A stretch of 64,000 bases of DNA from Paludibacteraceae bacterium (GCA_024401535.1 JAKSKX010000008.1:31597-95596), one strand, 5' to 3'. Counted from the stretch's first letter, positions 44,278 through 53,262 are shown. Notes: a model not told the origin generated them from the letters alone. A program made the numbers and translations.

Positions 44278-44898
44278 ATGTTAGATAAATTAAAAAACAT
44301 CCAAACAATACATTCCTTGACGAAGGTGTATCTGATAGGAATAACAGCGATAGCGATATGTGTATCAATATTTGCTATCTATATGAGTTTCCAGTTTGCA
44401 GAAGCTCAAAGACAGAAAGTATATGTACTTGACAATGGAAAGAGTTTGATATTAGCTCTTGCCCAAGACATAAATCAAGCTCGCCCATCAGAAGCTAAAG
44501 CTCATGTTCAGCGTTTCCACGAACTATTTTTCACGATGACGCCTAATATGAAGAGCATCGAGAACAACATTAACCAGGCTTTGCAACTTACTGATGAGAC
44601 ACCTGCGTTCTATTACAAAGAAAGAAAGTCCAAACAATACTATGAACATATAGTTCAAGGTGGTATCATCTGCGAAATCTTCACAGACAGTGTAGTTGTA
44701 AATATGGATAAATATCCCTATGAAGCAACTTACTACGGTAAGACAACATTCATGCGTTCTACAGATATAGAATACTTCTCTATAGTCTCTGAGCAACTGC
44801 TAATAAATTGTCCTCGAACAGATGAAAATCCTCATGGATTTGTTCTTGGCAAATGGAATATCAAAGAATTTCAATCTATAAAAAAGGTGAGAAGATGA
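44278..44898 (+). CDS. traK: TraK, VirB8-like protein (tra1)
   Basis: A 206-residue protein with one N-terminal membrane anchor ('LIGITAIAICVSIFAIYMSF') and a periplasmic VirB8-like domain containing 'SEAKAHVQRFHELFFTMTP' and 'YPYEATYYGKTT'. Single copy here, whereas the second operon has two. Its stop overlaps the start of traL (ATGA). Confidence 0.85.
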   Translation: MLDKLKNIQTIHSLTKVYLIGITAIAICVSIFAIYMSFQFAEAQRQKVYVLDNGKSLILALAQDINQARPSEAKAHVQRFHELFFTMTPNMKSIENNINQALQLTDETPAFYYKERKSKQYYEHIVQGGIICEIFTDSVVVNMDKYPYEATYYGKTTFMRSTDIEYFSIVSEQLLINCPRTDENPHGFVLGKWNIKEFQSIKKVRR

Positions 44899-45227
44899 AA
44901 ATAATAAACTACATCTGCCAAAAGCTTGCAGACCTTGAAAAATACCTTAACGAAATGCCCATCGAGAAAAGAAAGGGATTTACAATTAAGACAGGGGGTG
45001 TTCTCCTAATTCTCCTATTCGTATTTGCTATAGGAGGAAACTTTATTCGCTCCTATAAATTTGAGAAACAAAGCGAAGAAGTCTCGACAAATCAAAGAGA
45101 CATTGACTCTATGCGTAAGCAGTTAGACGAAGAACTTAACGAGGTTTCTCCTGAGACAAAAGAACAAACTAAAAAAGCTCTCCAGCTAATAGACTCACTA
45201 AGCAAGTTATATAAAAATGAAAAATAA
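44895..45227 (+). CDS. traL: TraL-like small membrane protein (tra1)
   Basis: A 110-residue protein with one membrane segment ('GGVLLILLFVFAIGGNFI') and a coiled-coil periplasmic part ('SMRKQLDEELNEV'). Position between TraK and TraM matches TraL (DUF3989) of related operons. ATG 44895 overlaps the traK stop and is preferred over an upstream in-frame ATG inside traK. Its end overlaps traM by 11 bases. Confidence 0.7.
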   Translation: MKIINYICQKLADLEKYLNEMPIEKRKGFTIKTGGVLLILLFVFAIGGNFIRSYKFEKQSEEVSTNQRDIDSMRKQLDEELNEVSPETKEQTKKALQLIDSLSKLYKNEK

Positions 45228-46374
45228 AGCTTTACTATTTCATGCTTTCTCTTTAGCATTATTCTTGGTTGGTTGTGGCTTCTTCTACATAGTAGGAGGA
45301 GGTACAAATACTGAGATAGCTCAAGAAAAGCAAACCGCCGATATAAATATCATTCCTGATCCTATAGAATCGGAATCAGAAACTCATGAGAAAACAAAAA
45401 TGGAACTCTTCGAGGAGTACCAGCATGAACAACAAAGAAAAGAAGCGGAAGAAAAGGCTCAACAAGACTTTAATTCGCTATCCTTCTTTACAGGTTCTTC
45501 TTCAAGTTATACAGAAGAAGACACTATTGCTTCAGAACAGCAGGAAACTGTTTTATCAAAAGAAGAAGAAATAGAAATTCTCAATAAGATAGGAAACGAG
45601 AAAAAGGTAATTTCACCTACAGCAAAGAAAACCGTTTCCAATGCCTCTATAACAACAAGTACAGATATTTCCTTTGAAGAAAAAGAAAAAAAGGAATCTA
45701 TAGAGGAAAAGATTCAGAGGCAGAAAAAAGAGCAAATGTATGCCAAAAAGAAAAGGATAGCAGAGAAAACAGGTATTGATATAACAGAACCTTCAGAGGC
45801 TCCTCAACAAGTAGCATCTGCTCCGATAGCAGAAACAAAATCTCAAAATCAACCGACAAAGAAAAGCAAAGGTTTTAGAACAATGGGAGCAGAAGCTACC
45901 TCTGGAGACAATTCTTCAATTCGCGCTGTGATACATGGTGAGCAAAAGAACATCACTACTGCTTCACAAGTAAAGCTTAGACTTTTGGATAATGTAAAGG
46001 TAAATCCTAACCTTACAATTCCCAAAAATACTATGGTATATGCAAAAGCAAGCTTCTCCTCTAACAGAATCCATCTTAACATAGAATCTATAGCTTACAA
46101 CAATAATGTTTACCCATTTAACGCTCAAATCTATGACCTTGATGGCTTTGAAGGACTTTATGTTCCAGATAATGTTGTAAGCGATGCAGGAAAGGAAACA
46201 TCGAGCAACACAGTAAGCGGAACTTCCATAGGAATTACTCCTTCGCAAAGAGCTTTGTCTAATGTAATCACGAATACCACAGCTGCAATTAAAAATGCAA
46301 CTTCAAATAAAATTCGTGAAACGAAAGTTACTTTACCTGCAAATTACAAATTGATAATTAAACAAAAAGACTAA
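45217..46374 (+). CDS. traM: TraM, VirB10-like protein (tra1)
   Basis: A 385-residue protein: N-terminal hydrophobic anchor (about 5-28), long charged periplasmic linker rich in Glu/Lys (60-190), and the conserved C-terminal domain 'SIRAVIHGEQKNITTASQVKLRL', closely matching 'DIRAVVHGEHRNLTTNSKVKLRL' of the second operon. It is the last recognisable gene of tra1; the TraN expected next is missing, and an integrase promoter follows instead. Confidence 0.88.
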   Translation: MKNKALLFHAFSLALFLVGCGFFYIVGGGTNTEIAQEKQTADINIIPDPIESESETHEKTKMELFEEYQHEQQRKEAEEKAQQDFNSLSFFTGSSSSYTEEDTIASEQQETVLSKEEEIEILNKIGNEKKVISPTAKKTVSNASITTSTDISFEEKEKKESIEEKIQRQKKEQMYAKKKRIAEKTGIDITEPSEAPQQVASAPIAETKSQNQPTKKSKGFRTMGAEATSGDNSSIRAVIHGEQKNITTASQVKLRLLDNVKVNPNLTIPKNTMVYAKASFSSNRIHLNIESIAYNNNVYPFNAQIYDLDGFEGLYVPDNVVSDAGKETSSNTVSGTSIGITPSQRALSNVITNTTAAIKNATSNKIRETKVTLPANYKLIIKQKD

Positions 46375-46402
46375 AACTATTTAATTCTTTTTAAGAAAAA
46401 CA

Positions 46403-46418
46403 TACCTTTGCAAAGGTA
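46403..46418 (+). promoter_or_regulatory. Palindrome over the integrase -7 box
   Basis: TACCTTTGCAAAGGTA is a perfect 16-bp palindrome whose left half is a -7 box (TACCTTTG, 46403-46410). It lies 17 bases before the integrase start, so it is a good candidate operator. Confidence 0.6.
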
Positions 46419-46434
46419 ATTCAAAGAACTTATC

Positions 46435-47547
46435 ATGAATAAAAGCAAAGAACCAGTAAAACTACGATTTAAGAAACTAAAAAATGGCAGTCAAAGTATT
46501 TACCTTGACTGCTATTATAATAATCAAAGAACCTATGACTTCTTGGGCTTATATATAAACCCAGAAAGAAATAAATACGACAAAATACAAAATGAAATCA
46601 CCCTTCAAGCTGCACTAAAAATTAAGTCCGAAAAAATAATAAGTATAATAGAAAACAAAGCAAACTTACAGAAAAATAATAAAAAAATTACCCTTTTAGA
46701 ATGGGTAAAAATGTTTCGAGAGGAGCAAAAAAGGAAAGGTCTAATTGTAGAAAAAAGTACAAATAGCCTGATAAGAATTTTATCAAAATATAACTCTAAA
46801 ATACTTCTCTCTGCAATAGATACCGAATTTTGTAAAAAATGGATATACTATCTTCAAAATATATATACGAAAACAAATGGAAATAAATTAAAACCTGGTT
46901 CTTCAGCCACTTATACTGATAAACTAAGTACAGCAATTAACCAAGCAGTTAAATTAGGCTATCTTGAAAAAAATCCTTTTGATCTTCTTGAATCATCAGA
47001 CAAGATAAAAGTTCCTGAAAGTACAAGATCATATTTAACTGAAGAAGAATTTAATCATCTTAAAGAAGTTCAATGGAGAAACAACACAGCTAAGAACATT
47101 TTTTTATTCTGTTGTTACTGCGGATTGCGTATTAGTGATGTTTATAACTTGAAATGGGAAAATATCATCATAGATGGAGACTACATTAGAATAGAGAAAA
47201 CTATAAAAAAAACAAAAAAAAATATAGCTTTGCCGTTATGCTCAGCTGCTCAAAAACTTTTGCCTTTGAAAAAAAGCAATAATAAAGATAATAATGTATT
47301 CCCTCCGATTACTGATTACTCGCTAAGAACATCAATAAAAGAAGCTGCGAAAAAAGCCGGAATAAATAAAAATCTTACTCCTCATTCCGCCAGACATACA
47401 TTTGCAACATTGCTTCTTTCTAAAGATGCAAATATCATGACAATAAAAGAACTTCTTGGACATACAAGTGTAGAAACAACTATGATTTACGCAAAAATCA
47501 TAGACAAAACAAAGCAAAAAACAGTAAATCTTCTCGATTCAATATAG
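46435..47547 (+). CDS. Tyrosine recombinase / integrase
   Basis: A 370-residue phage-integrase-family recombinase of the Bacteroidota type: N-terminal Arm-like domain, SAM-like core-binding domain ('TLLEWVKMFREEQKRKG'), and catalytic domain with Arg in 'CCYCGLRISDVYNLKW', 'HSARHTFATLLL', 'LLGHTSVETTMIYAKI' (catalytic Tyr). All key residues seem present. It could integrate the element, resolve dimers or invert DNA; no attachment site was identifiable. Located directly after traM on the same strand but with its own promoter. Confidence 0.88.
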   Translation: MNKSKEPVKLRFKKLKNGSQSIYLDCYYNNQRTYDFLGLYINPERNKYDKIQNEITLQAALKIKSEKIISIIENKANLQKNNKKITLLEWVKMFREEQKRKGLIVEKSTNSLIRILSKYNSKILLSAIDTEFCKKWIYYLQNIYTKTNGNKLKPGSSATYTDKLSTAINQAVKLGYLEKNPFDLLESSDKIKVPESTRSYLTEEEFNHLKEVQWRNNTAKNIFLFCCYCGLRISDVYNLKWENIIIDGDYIRIEKTIKKTKKNIALPLCSAAQKLLPLKKSNNKDNNVFPPITDYSLRTSIKEAAKKAGINKNLTPHSARHTFATLLLSKDANIMTIKELLGHTSVETTMIYAKIIDKTKQKTVNLLDSI

Positions 47548-47660
47548 AGTATTCCAACCCTAAAATTTCATGATTTTGTTACTTATTTGTTACTTTAGGG
47601 GAAATAAGTCATTCATCTATAGCTTTTGACTATAGATATAAGGTTATATTTCTATGATTT

Positions 47661-48797
47661 TTATCTTGTATAATTATACGCTTGTTCTTTTAATTCTTTG
47701 TATAATCTTGCATTTATTTTTTTCTTAAACCTCTGGTTTCTGACTTCTTTTTTTGTCAAAAAACATTCACTCTGACTTTCGGTTTCTTTACAAGAGGAGA
47801 ACATCTTAGATGCAGAACCGTTGTACCAGACAAATGGATTAAAATAATATCTTTTATTGTTAGAATCTCGATATAGGATATTAGAATTTATCATATCGTT
47901 CATGCAGCGATAATATGTAGATTTGCTAATACACATATCTAAACATACATTCTCTTTAGAAATCCTTGTTCCATCTTTATCTTGTGGAAGATAACTATTT
48001 ATCACATAAGCAATTACCTTTGCCGAACTTCTATGTTTTAGTTTAAGCAAAGATTGAGAAAAACTTTCTCTGAATATCTTAAAAAAGACTCTACCTTCTT
48101 CTATTTTACTTGTATAAACGCCTTTAACAAAATTATCCTCGTTGTCTGTAGAAATAAAATAGTGCTTGGCAACTTCTTCAAAAGCATCTTTCCTGATACC
48201 ATACTTCGCCATGACTTCTGAGTTAGTGATCACTTTCTTAAACTTTCTTCTAACTCTCGTTTCATCCTGGTAGTCAGTAAGTGACGGTTTTCCACAACAT
48301 AAAATGTTGGGATTTACTATGTATGAGTAAGATCTTTCCCCCAACTTTTTAGTAAGAAATCCACTTAACATCAAATCCTTAACTGCTGTATTATAAGATT
48401 TTAAAGATAAATTGTAATAAACAAACTCTTCCTTGTTAAATACAATATGATTATCTTCAGTTGAGGTAAGGTTATCAATAATCATAGCTAAAAGTCTAAA
48501 ACTTGCAGTATTTTTAATGCACAAAAAAGCATTAACAGTTTCGGCACTTTGATAAAGTCTGACAAATTTGAGTCTATCTCTAATAACACTCTTGTTCAAA
48601 CGAACAATACCTGCCTGATCTATCTCATTTTTTGAAAGATTGTTTTCTATGCTAACTTTCAAAGATTCAACCTTTTGAGAGTCCGCAAAATGTTCCGAAT
48701 TTATTTCTGCTGTCGGAACAACAGCATCAACAGTCTGCTTACATCTAAGCGATTTTGCATAATCACTAAGCACAGACCTTCTGTCTAAATGCTTCAT
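47661..48797 (-). CDS. Replication-initiator-like protein
   Basis: A 378-residue protein with two winged-helix-like parts. The first contains 'FRLLAMIIDNL', 'SYNTAVKDLMLSGFL' and a wing 'YSYIVNPNILCCG', typical of plasmid Rep proteins; the second contains 'SSAKVIAYVINSYL' and 'CISKSTYYRCMNDMINSNIL'. The C-terminus is basic. ATG 48797 is preferred over a start 18 codons upstream, which would overlap the promoter region. A Rep protein supports a plasmid, or an ICE with autonomous replication. Preceded by about 800 bases of AT-rich non-coding DNA that may include the origin. Confidence 0.7.
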   Translation of the reverse strand: MKHLDRRSVLSDYAKSLRCKQTVDAVVPTAEINSEHFADSQKVESLKVSIENNLSKNEIDQAGIVRLNKSVIRDRLKFVRLYQSAETVNAFLCIKNTASFRLLAMIIDNLTSTEDNHIVFNKEEFVYYNLSLKSYNTAVKDLMLSGFLTKKLGERSYSYIVNPNILCCGKPSLTDYQDETRVRRKFKKVITNSEVMAKYGIRKDAFEEVAKHYFISTDNEDNFVKGVYTSKIEEGRVFFKIFRESFSQSLLKLKHRSSAKVIAYVINSYLPQDKDGTRISKENVCLDMCISKSTYYRCMNDMINSNILYRDSNNKRYYFNPFVWYNGSASKMFSSCKETESQSECFLTKKEVRNQRFKKKINARLYKELKEQAYNYTR

Positions 48798-48840
48798 TTT
48801 ATATAAGTATTTTTTTAGGTATCTGCCAATGGCATCGGTG

Positions 48841-48870
48841 CAAAAATACATCTTTTTTTATAAAAACAAA
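48841..48870 (-). promoter_or_regulatory. Promoter of the Rep-like gene
   Basis: On the minus strand TTTG (48867-48870), 18 bases, TATTTTTG (48841-48848); spacing one base short of the usual range. Confidence 0.55.
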
Positions 48871-49529
48871 CATTTTTTTTTATTTTCAAAGGAAAAAATG
48901 ATAATTCAGAGTAAAAAATAAGGAGAGTTATCACTTTTAATTTAAGTAATAATATATAAATCAAAAACAACAAATTTTTAAATAAAGGAATGATTCTTAG
49001 CTATTTACACAAACTTCATTTTCCCAAAAATGGTAAAAGAAAATTGCAAAAGTGGGTAGTTAACAAAACAAAAAACGGAGTTTCTTCACAGAACCTCCGT
49101 TATATATTTTTTCCTAAAAAAAATAAATATATAAAATATTTATGTAATTCTTATCTTCTATCTAAACTTTTGAAGATAATGCAAAATTACAGAATTTACT
49201 GGAATTATCCAAATAATTAAAAGCAAAAGCATCCGATTTCACAATCGAATGCTTTTATAACCTAAAAAAATAAATATATAATTTTAATTTATTCTATTTA
49301 AAAAAACACCCATTTTCACAAATAAGTGTTTTGAATATATTACAATTTATCTTTTAAAATAAAGATCAAACTAAGTTGCAAATTTTATGCAGTTTTCTTG
49401 CATATAAAAAATTTGCTTGCTACTTTTGCATCATCACAATTAAACACTATTAGCCTTTTGTGTGCAAAGGTAATAAAAGTTTTTTATTTTTGTGCAAAAA
49501 TCTTTCGTTAAAATGATTCAAAAAAGCAA
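48871..49529. other. AT-rich non-coding region, candidate origin
   Basis: No supported gene; a 76-codon frame at 48990-49220 is crossed by a terminator-like hairpin. Visible items are a hairpin AACGGAG/CTCCGTT (49074-49101) followed by T, a hairpin AAAAGCAT..ATGCTTTT (49225-49256), a direct repeat CCTAAAAAAAATAAATATATAA (49113-49134 and 49261-49281), and an orphan copy of the recurring leader motif (49335-49362). Location beside the Rep-like gene makes it a candidate origin. Confidence 0.45.
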
Positions 49530-49561
49530 GGAGTCCAAACAACCTTAGTTATTTGGACTCC
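49530..49561 (-). terminator. Terminator of the tra2 operon
   Basis: A perfect 10-bp stem (49530-49539 with 49552-49561), followed on the minus strand by TTGCTTTTTTG. It lies about 40 bases after the last tra2 gene. Confidence 0.8.
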
Positions 49562-49597
49562 CTAAATTATTATAATTATCTTCTCCCCCTACGCAAA

Positions 49598-50083
49598 TCA
49601 ATGACCCATTAGTTTCTTGCATACTGCAAAAGGAAGTTCATTGTCTATATCCTCCTTACAGTGATAGAAAACATGAAGGTGCGGACACTGCTCTTTCTGG
49701 TCAATATGGCTTACTGCATATACGAAATCTATATTGCCGGATTTGTCTGCTTCTTTTTGAATATAATCAGTACACAGATTAGTCAAAACTCTAAACAGTG
49801 CCTCTCTGTCAACATCAATTTTTTCAAGGTAAATGATGAACGACTTTTGAACGCCGTTTTCTAAATCTATTTCCTTTCTCTTCAGTATGGAAACAGCCTG
49901 TTTCCTCTTATCGATGTCGGTCTCTTCATGATATATATGCACTTTTCTATTTATATATGCGAAGAAGTCATGGCTTTCATGTTTCTCCAACTGGTTTTTG
50001 TTGGTGACAAACATATAATCGAGAAAGAAGCTCTTGTGTGAGAGATTATTGAACCTGTTGTCACGCAAAAAATTCAGTTCCAT
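49598..50083 (-). CDS. Small protein with HUH-like histidine motif, end of tra2
   Basis: A 161-residue cytoplasmic-looking protein. It contains 'QKEQCPHLHVFYHCKED' (near residues 129-145), where H-L-H flanked by hydrophobic residues recalls the metal-binding motif of HUH endonucleases (relaxases and Rep proteins). The order and short length do not match a complete relaxase I know, so it may be a divergent small nuclease, a fragment or an unrelated fold. It begins 3 bases after the TraO stop and is the last gene before the operon terminator. Confidence 0.55.
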   Translation of the reverse strand: MELNFLRDNRFNNLSHKSFFLDYMFVTNKNQLEKHESHDFFAYINRKVHIYHEETDIDKRKQAVSILKRKEIDLENGVQKSFIIYLEKIDVDREALFRVLTNLCTDYIQKEADKSGNIDFVYAVSHIDQKEQCPHLHVFYHCKEDIDNELPFAVCKKLMGH

Positions 50084-50086
50084 AGG

Positions 50087-50599
50087 CTACCAGTTGAACT
50101 TGACTCCCAGAGAATAGTCTGGCTTGGCATAGCTGTCACCGTCACCGAATAGCAGGAACTGTCTTCCCTTGACTACGAACGAGACATGATTCCATGGAAT
50201 GAACTCAAAGTCTATTCCTGCATTTGCGCCATACACAACATTCTCATGCTTCCAGTCTATGATCTTGCAGTCCCAAATATCATAGCCTACGTTGCCTGCC
50301 ACACTTCCATGCATATACAGCCACGTTGTTGGATTCCACACCTTGAAATTTGCTCCCACACCCAAGAGTATTGTATTTGTAAAATGAGAATACTCAAAAT
50401 CAGCCTTCTCCCTGTCAACTTCCACCAATAGAGCCACCTCATTGTTAAAATGATAGTCGTACATAACGCCGATGTTCCAACCATGATAGGCCCCTCCGCC
50501 TCTTACTCCCAAGCCCATCTGTCCTTTTGAGTGAACAAGCTGAGCGGATGTTATACTTGCTACTAAAGTAAATAATATTAGAAATGCGATTCTCTTCAT
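50087..50599 (-). CDS. traO: TraO (tra2)
   Basis: A 170-residue outer-membrane protein with a signal peptide (cleavage near 'SITSA') and a beta-barrel-like mature part ending FNW. Conserved segments 'SKGQMGLGVRGGG', 'GNVGYDIWDCK' and 'QFLLFGDGDSYAKPDY' match the TraO-like protein at 14542-15075. In Bacteroides operons TraO follows TraN, as here (gap 9 bases). Confidence 0.82.
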   Translation of the reverse strand: MKRIAFLILFTLVASITSAQLVHSKGQMGLGVRGGGAYHGWNIGVMYDYHFNNEVALLVEVDREKADFEYSHFTNTILLGVGANFKVWNPTTWLYMHGSVAGNVGYDIWDCKIIDWKHENVVYGANAGIDFEFIPWNHVSFVVKGRQFLLFGDGDSYAKPDYSLGVKFNW

Positions 50600-50608
50600 A
50601 AATGATAA

Positions 50609-51739
50609 TTATTTTTCAATTACGTTTGCGTTTATAATATGTTTCTGATTTGCCGAGAACTTTGTATGGCGTCCGCCGTTGTTTTCAAACATCTCAAAGT
50701 ACAATATTCGCTTTTCAGGTATGGTAAACTTCTTGTAGAACAGCACCATGTGATAGCTGCCCTTTCCATGCACTACCTTGTCATTATCCGAATAATAGAC
50801 ATAGATCGGCGTTATCTCCTCCTCCTGGATAGCTGTCTTCTTGCTTATCTTCCTATCCTGAATATATGCCTTCACGAAATCTATGCCATAGTCTATGCGA
50901 CTATTGTTGAGCATCTGAAGATGAAAGGCTATAATATCCTGGTCTGTATAAATCGAACAAAGCTGAAATGTCATCTTGAAGTCGTTTATACCTATGTCAA
51001 CTATCTTCAGCCCTTGGTCAACTATCCATTTTGCCATAGTCTCCATCTCATTGTCGTTCACGTTCACACCCTGAAAAAAGGCGTTGTTGCTCTGCTCGTC
51101 AAAACTGATGCTCATGTTCGCGGGATTCTGACTATAGTCAACTAGTATTGGATAGATCTTCCCGTTTTCCGTAACTACGGTTATGGATGTCTGCATAAAG
51201 TCATCAGCATTCTCTATGACAGACTTCACCTTGACTATATTGTCAATCTGCTCAGCCTTCTCGCTAATAACAAAATCACTGCCCAGACTTATGTCAGCAA
51301 CCTTGCCCGGAAATAGCAGATGCGTTGTGTTCAAGTGGCTGACTTCTATTCTTGTTGCGGGAATTATGTCTGACTCCCCAACAGAGGCGTTAACCTTGGA
51401 CATATCCACAGCTATATATGAAGGATTGCCGGAATACTCCACATCGAAACTGTAATACCTGCCGTCCGTAGTCACCACACTAAGATTTGTCTTCGTGAAA
51501 TCAGGCATGTTAGCCTTAACTTTAAGGATGTTGGACATAATCTTCTCTGCAGCAATATCGCTACTTCCCAAATCGGCATACTTTATCTCCGTCTGAAACT
51601 TGATGAAGAGATATTTCATCTCATTCAACTGCAGCTTCACAGCCTTTATATTGCTCTGTTGCGCATTTGCCCCTAGCAGGGAAAACAACAGGACAAACAA
51701 AGTCCAAACAATTCTTCTTGCATTAGCCATATCTATCAT
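50609..51739 (-). CDS. traN: TraN, VirB9-like (tra2)
   Basis: A 376-residue secreted protein (signal peptide ending 'LLGANAQ') with the Bacteroides TraN/DUF4138 pattern: N-terminal beta-rich part with 'SDIAAEKIMSNILKVKA' and a C-terminal domain 'IPEKRILYFEMFENNGGR'. It should form the outer-membrane core with TraM and TraO. Its ATG overlaps the traM stop; a second ATG three codons in is equally possible. No counterpart exists in tra1. Confidence 0.8.
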   Translation of the reverse strand: MIDMANARRIVWTLFVLLFSLLGANAQQSNIKAVKLQLNEMKYLFIKFQTEIKYADLGSSDIAAEKIMSNILKVKANMPDFTKTNLSVVTTDGRYYSFDVEYSGNPSYIAVDMSKVNASVGESDIIPATRIEVSHLNTTHLLFPGKVADISLGSDFVISEKAEQIDNIVKVKSVIENADDFMQTSITVVTENGKIYPILVDYSQNPANMSISFDEQSNNAFFQGVNVNDNEMETMAKWIVDQGLKIVDIGINDFKMTFQLCSIYTDQDIIAFHLQMLNNSRIDYGIDFVKAYIQDRKISKKTAIQEEEITPIYVYYSDNDKVVHGKGSYHMVLFYKKFTIPEKRILYFEMFENNGGRHTKFSANQKHIINANVIEK

Positions 51740-52842
51740 TTCTTTTCGCGAATTAAAACCTTATAGTTTGGATCTATACTGACCTTGATAATTCTGTTCT
51801 GCTTCTTGACCGCTGTCTTAATTGCAGTAGTGGTATTCCTGATAACAGTCAGTCCGGCATTTCCGGTAGCTGAACCAGTGCTTGGAATGCGTGAACTCTC
51901 ACTGATAGAGGCATCTGCTGCATCCTGGCCTGCTTCCGAGATCGCATTGTCCGGTACATGCAGTCCCCTACTGCCATCGTAGTCATATATTATTCCCTTG
52001 AACGGAAGCACCTGGTTATTGTAGTTGACATTATCCACATATAGCTGGATTCTTCCTTCCGAGAAACTTACCGTGGCATAAACAAAGCGATTCGCAGGTA
52101 TTGTAACTCCTTCTATAGTCATAGGATCTATCAGTCGAAGCTTCACCTTGCTGTTTGTTGTAAGGTTCCTGTGCTCCCCATGCACTACAGCACGGATATC
52201 ATGGGAAGACGTACTGCTCTTCTGCAAAGGATTAATGAACCCTCTCTTCTCCACAGTCTTCGGCTCCTGCGCTACCTCCTGAACAGGTGCCGGCTCCTCC
52301 TTCACCTCCTCAACCTTATCCTTCCTATATGTCCTTTCAAACTCGGCCTCGAACTCCTCGGCAGACAAATGGCTTTTTTTCCCGGTCTTTACAGCACTGG
52401 AGGAACCTCCGGCACTACCGGACTTCTTTGCCCTGACCTCCCGCTCATATTCTGCCTTGGTCTCAGCCAGTCTTTGCTGCTCCTCCTCTATTCTCCTGGC
52501 ATTCTCCTCATTGAAAGCCATAAGGTCCTGCCCTGCCTGGTCTGTAGGTGCAGTCACCTTCTCCTCCTCGTCCTCATACGACAACAGATCAAAACTGCTT
52601 CCCTCGCTACCGTCATACTCCTCTGCCATTCTCCTCTGCTCCCTTTCCACAGCAGCAAACTTGTCGTCCGTGACATCCTCCACAACAGCAGTCGGAAGTG
52701 TGGCATTGTATTCATTGGCCTTCTCTACCGCCACCTCCTCATCTTTCCCATAAAAAGTGGCAAAAAGGATACAACTTATTACAAATGCACAAAATCCGCC
52801 AATCATGAGAAGATTACGGTTCTTATTACTTGTATCGGCCAT
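51736..52842 (-). CDS. traM: TraM, VirB10-like (tra2)
   Basis: A 368-residue protein: anchor at residues 11-29 ('LLMIGGFCAFVISCILFATF'), acidic and Glu-rich periplasmic linker (30-210), and C-terminal TraM domain 'DIRAVVHGEHRNLTTNSKVKLRLI' to the end, parallel to the tra1 copy. Starts 1 base after the TraL stop. Confidence 0.88.
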   Translation of the reverse strand: MADTSNKNRNLLMIGGFCAFVISCILFATFYGKDEEVAVEKANEYNATLPTAVVEDVTDDKFAAVEREQRRMAEEYDGSEGSSFDLLSYEDEEEKVTAPTDQAGQDLMAFNEENARRIEEEQQRLAETKAEYEREVRAKKSGSAGGSSSAVKTGKKSHLSAEEFEAEFERTYRKDKVEEVKEEPAPVQEVAQEPKTVEKRGFINPLQKSSTSSHDIRAVVHGEHRNLTTNSKVKLRLIDPMTIEGVTIPANRFVYATVSFSEGRIQLYVDNVNYNNQVLPFKGIIYDYDGSRGLHVPDNAISEAGQDAADASISESSRIPSTGSATGNAGLTVIRNTTTAIKTAVKKQNRIIKVSIDPNYKVLIREKK

Positions 52843-52843
52843 A

Positions 52844-53260
52844 TCAATCTGTTAGTTTTTGTGGGTTTTCATTGACCTTTATGAACTGGTTAAGGGCAGA
52901 ATCCACGGCAGGATCGTTCAGAACCTGCTCGTCATTCAGAAGTTCTTCAATCAAAATGTCCGTGCTGTCCGTTACTGCAGTGACTACAGAAGCTGGCGCT
53001 GCAGCCTCCCTCTCCTTCCACTTTAAGGACAATAGACCCAACACAAGCTTTGCTATTATAAAAAAAGAGACTCCGACTACCGTCCAGACAACAATCCTCT
53101 TCCTCTTAGCCACCTCCATGCTGTTCATCCTGTCCTGCAAGGAATCCAACTTTGTGCCTATGTATGTCTTCTCCTCGTTCCTGCTTTCCTGCGCTCCCAT
53201 GCCGTTTGCACCCTCAACATTCCCGGCAGAATCTTCTCTCTTTATATCCTTATCTTCCAT
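52844..53260 (-). CDS. traL: TraL-like membrane protein (tra2)
   Basis: A 138-residue protein: a 50-residue charged cytoplasmic N-terminus, one membrane segment ('IVVWTVVGVSFFIIAKLVLGLL') and an acidic periplasmic tail. Equivalent in position to the 110-residue protein of tra1, but with a longer N-terminus. Named by position and layout. Confidence 0.65.
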   Translation of the reverse strand: MEDKDIKREDSAGNVEGANGMGAQESRNEEKTYIGTKLDSLQDRMNSMEVAKRKRIVVWTVVGVSFFIIAKLVLGLLSLKWKEREAAAPASVVTAVTDSTDILIEELLNDEQVLNDPAVDSALNQFIKVNENPQKLTD

Positions 53261-53262
53261 AT

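Noticed and set aside
48990-49220. 76-codon frame preceded by a leader-like AT-rich sequence
   Set aside because: A terminator-like hairpin lies inside the frame and the sequence looks like translated AT-rich intergenic DNA.
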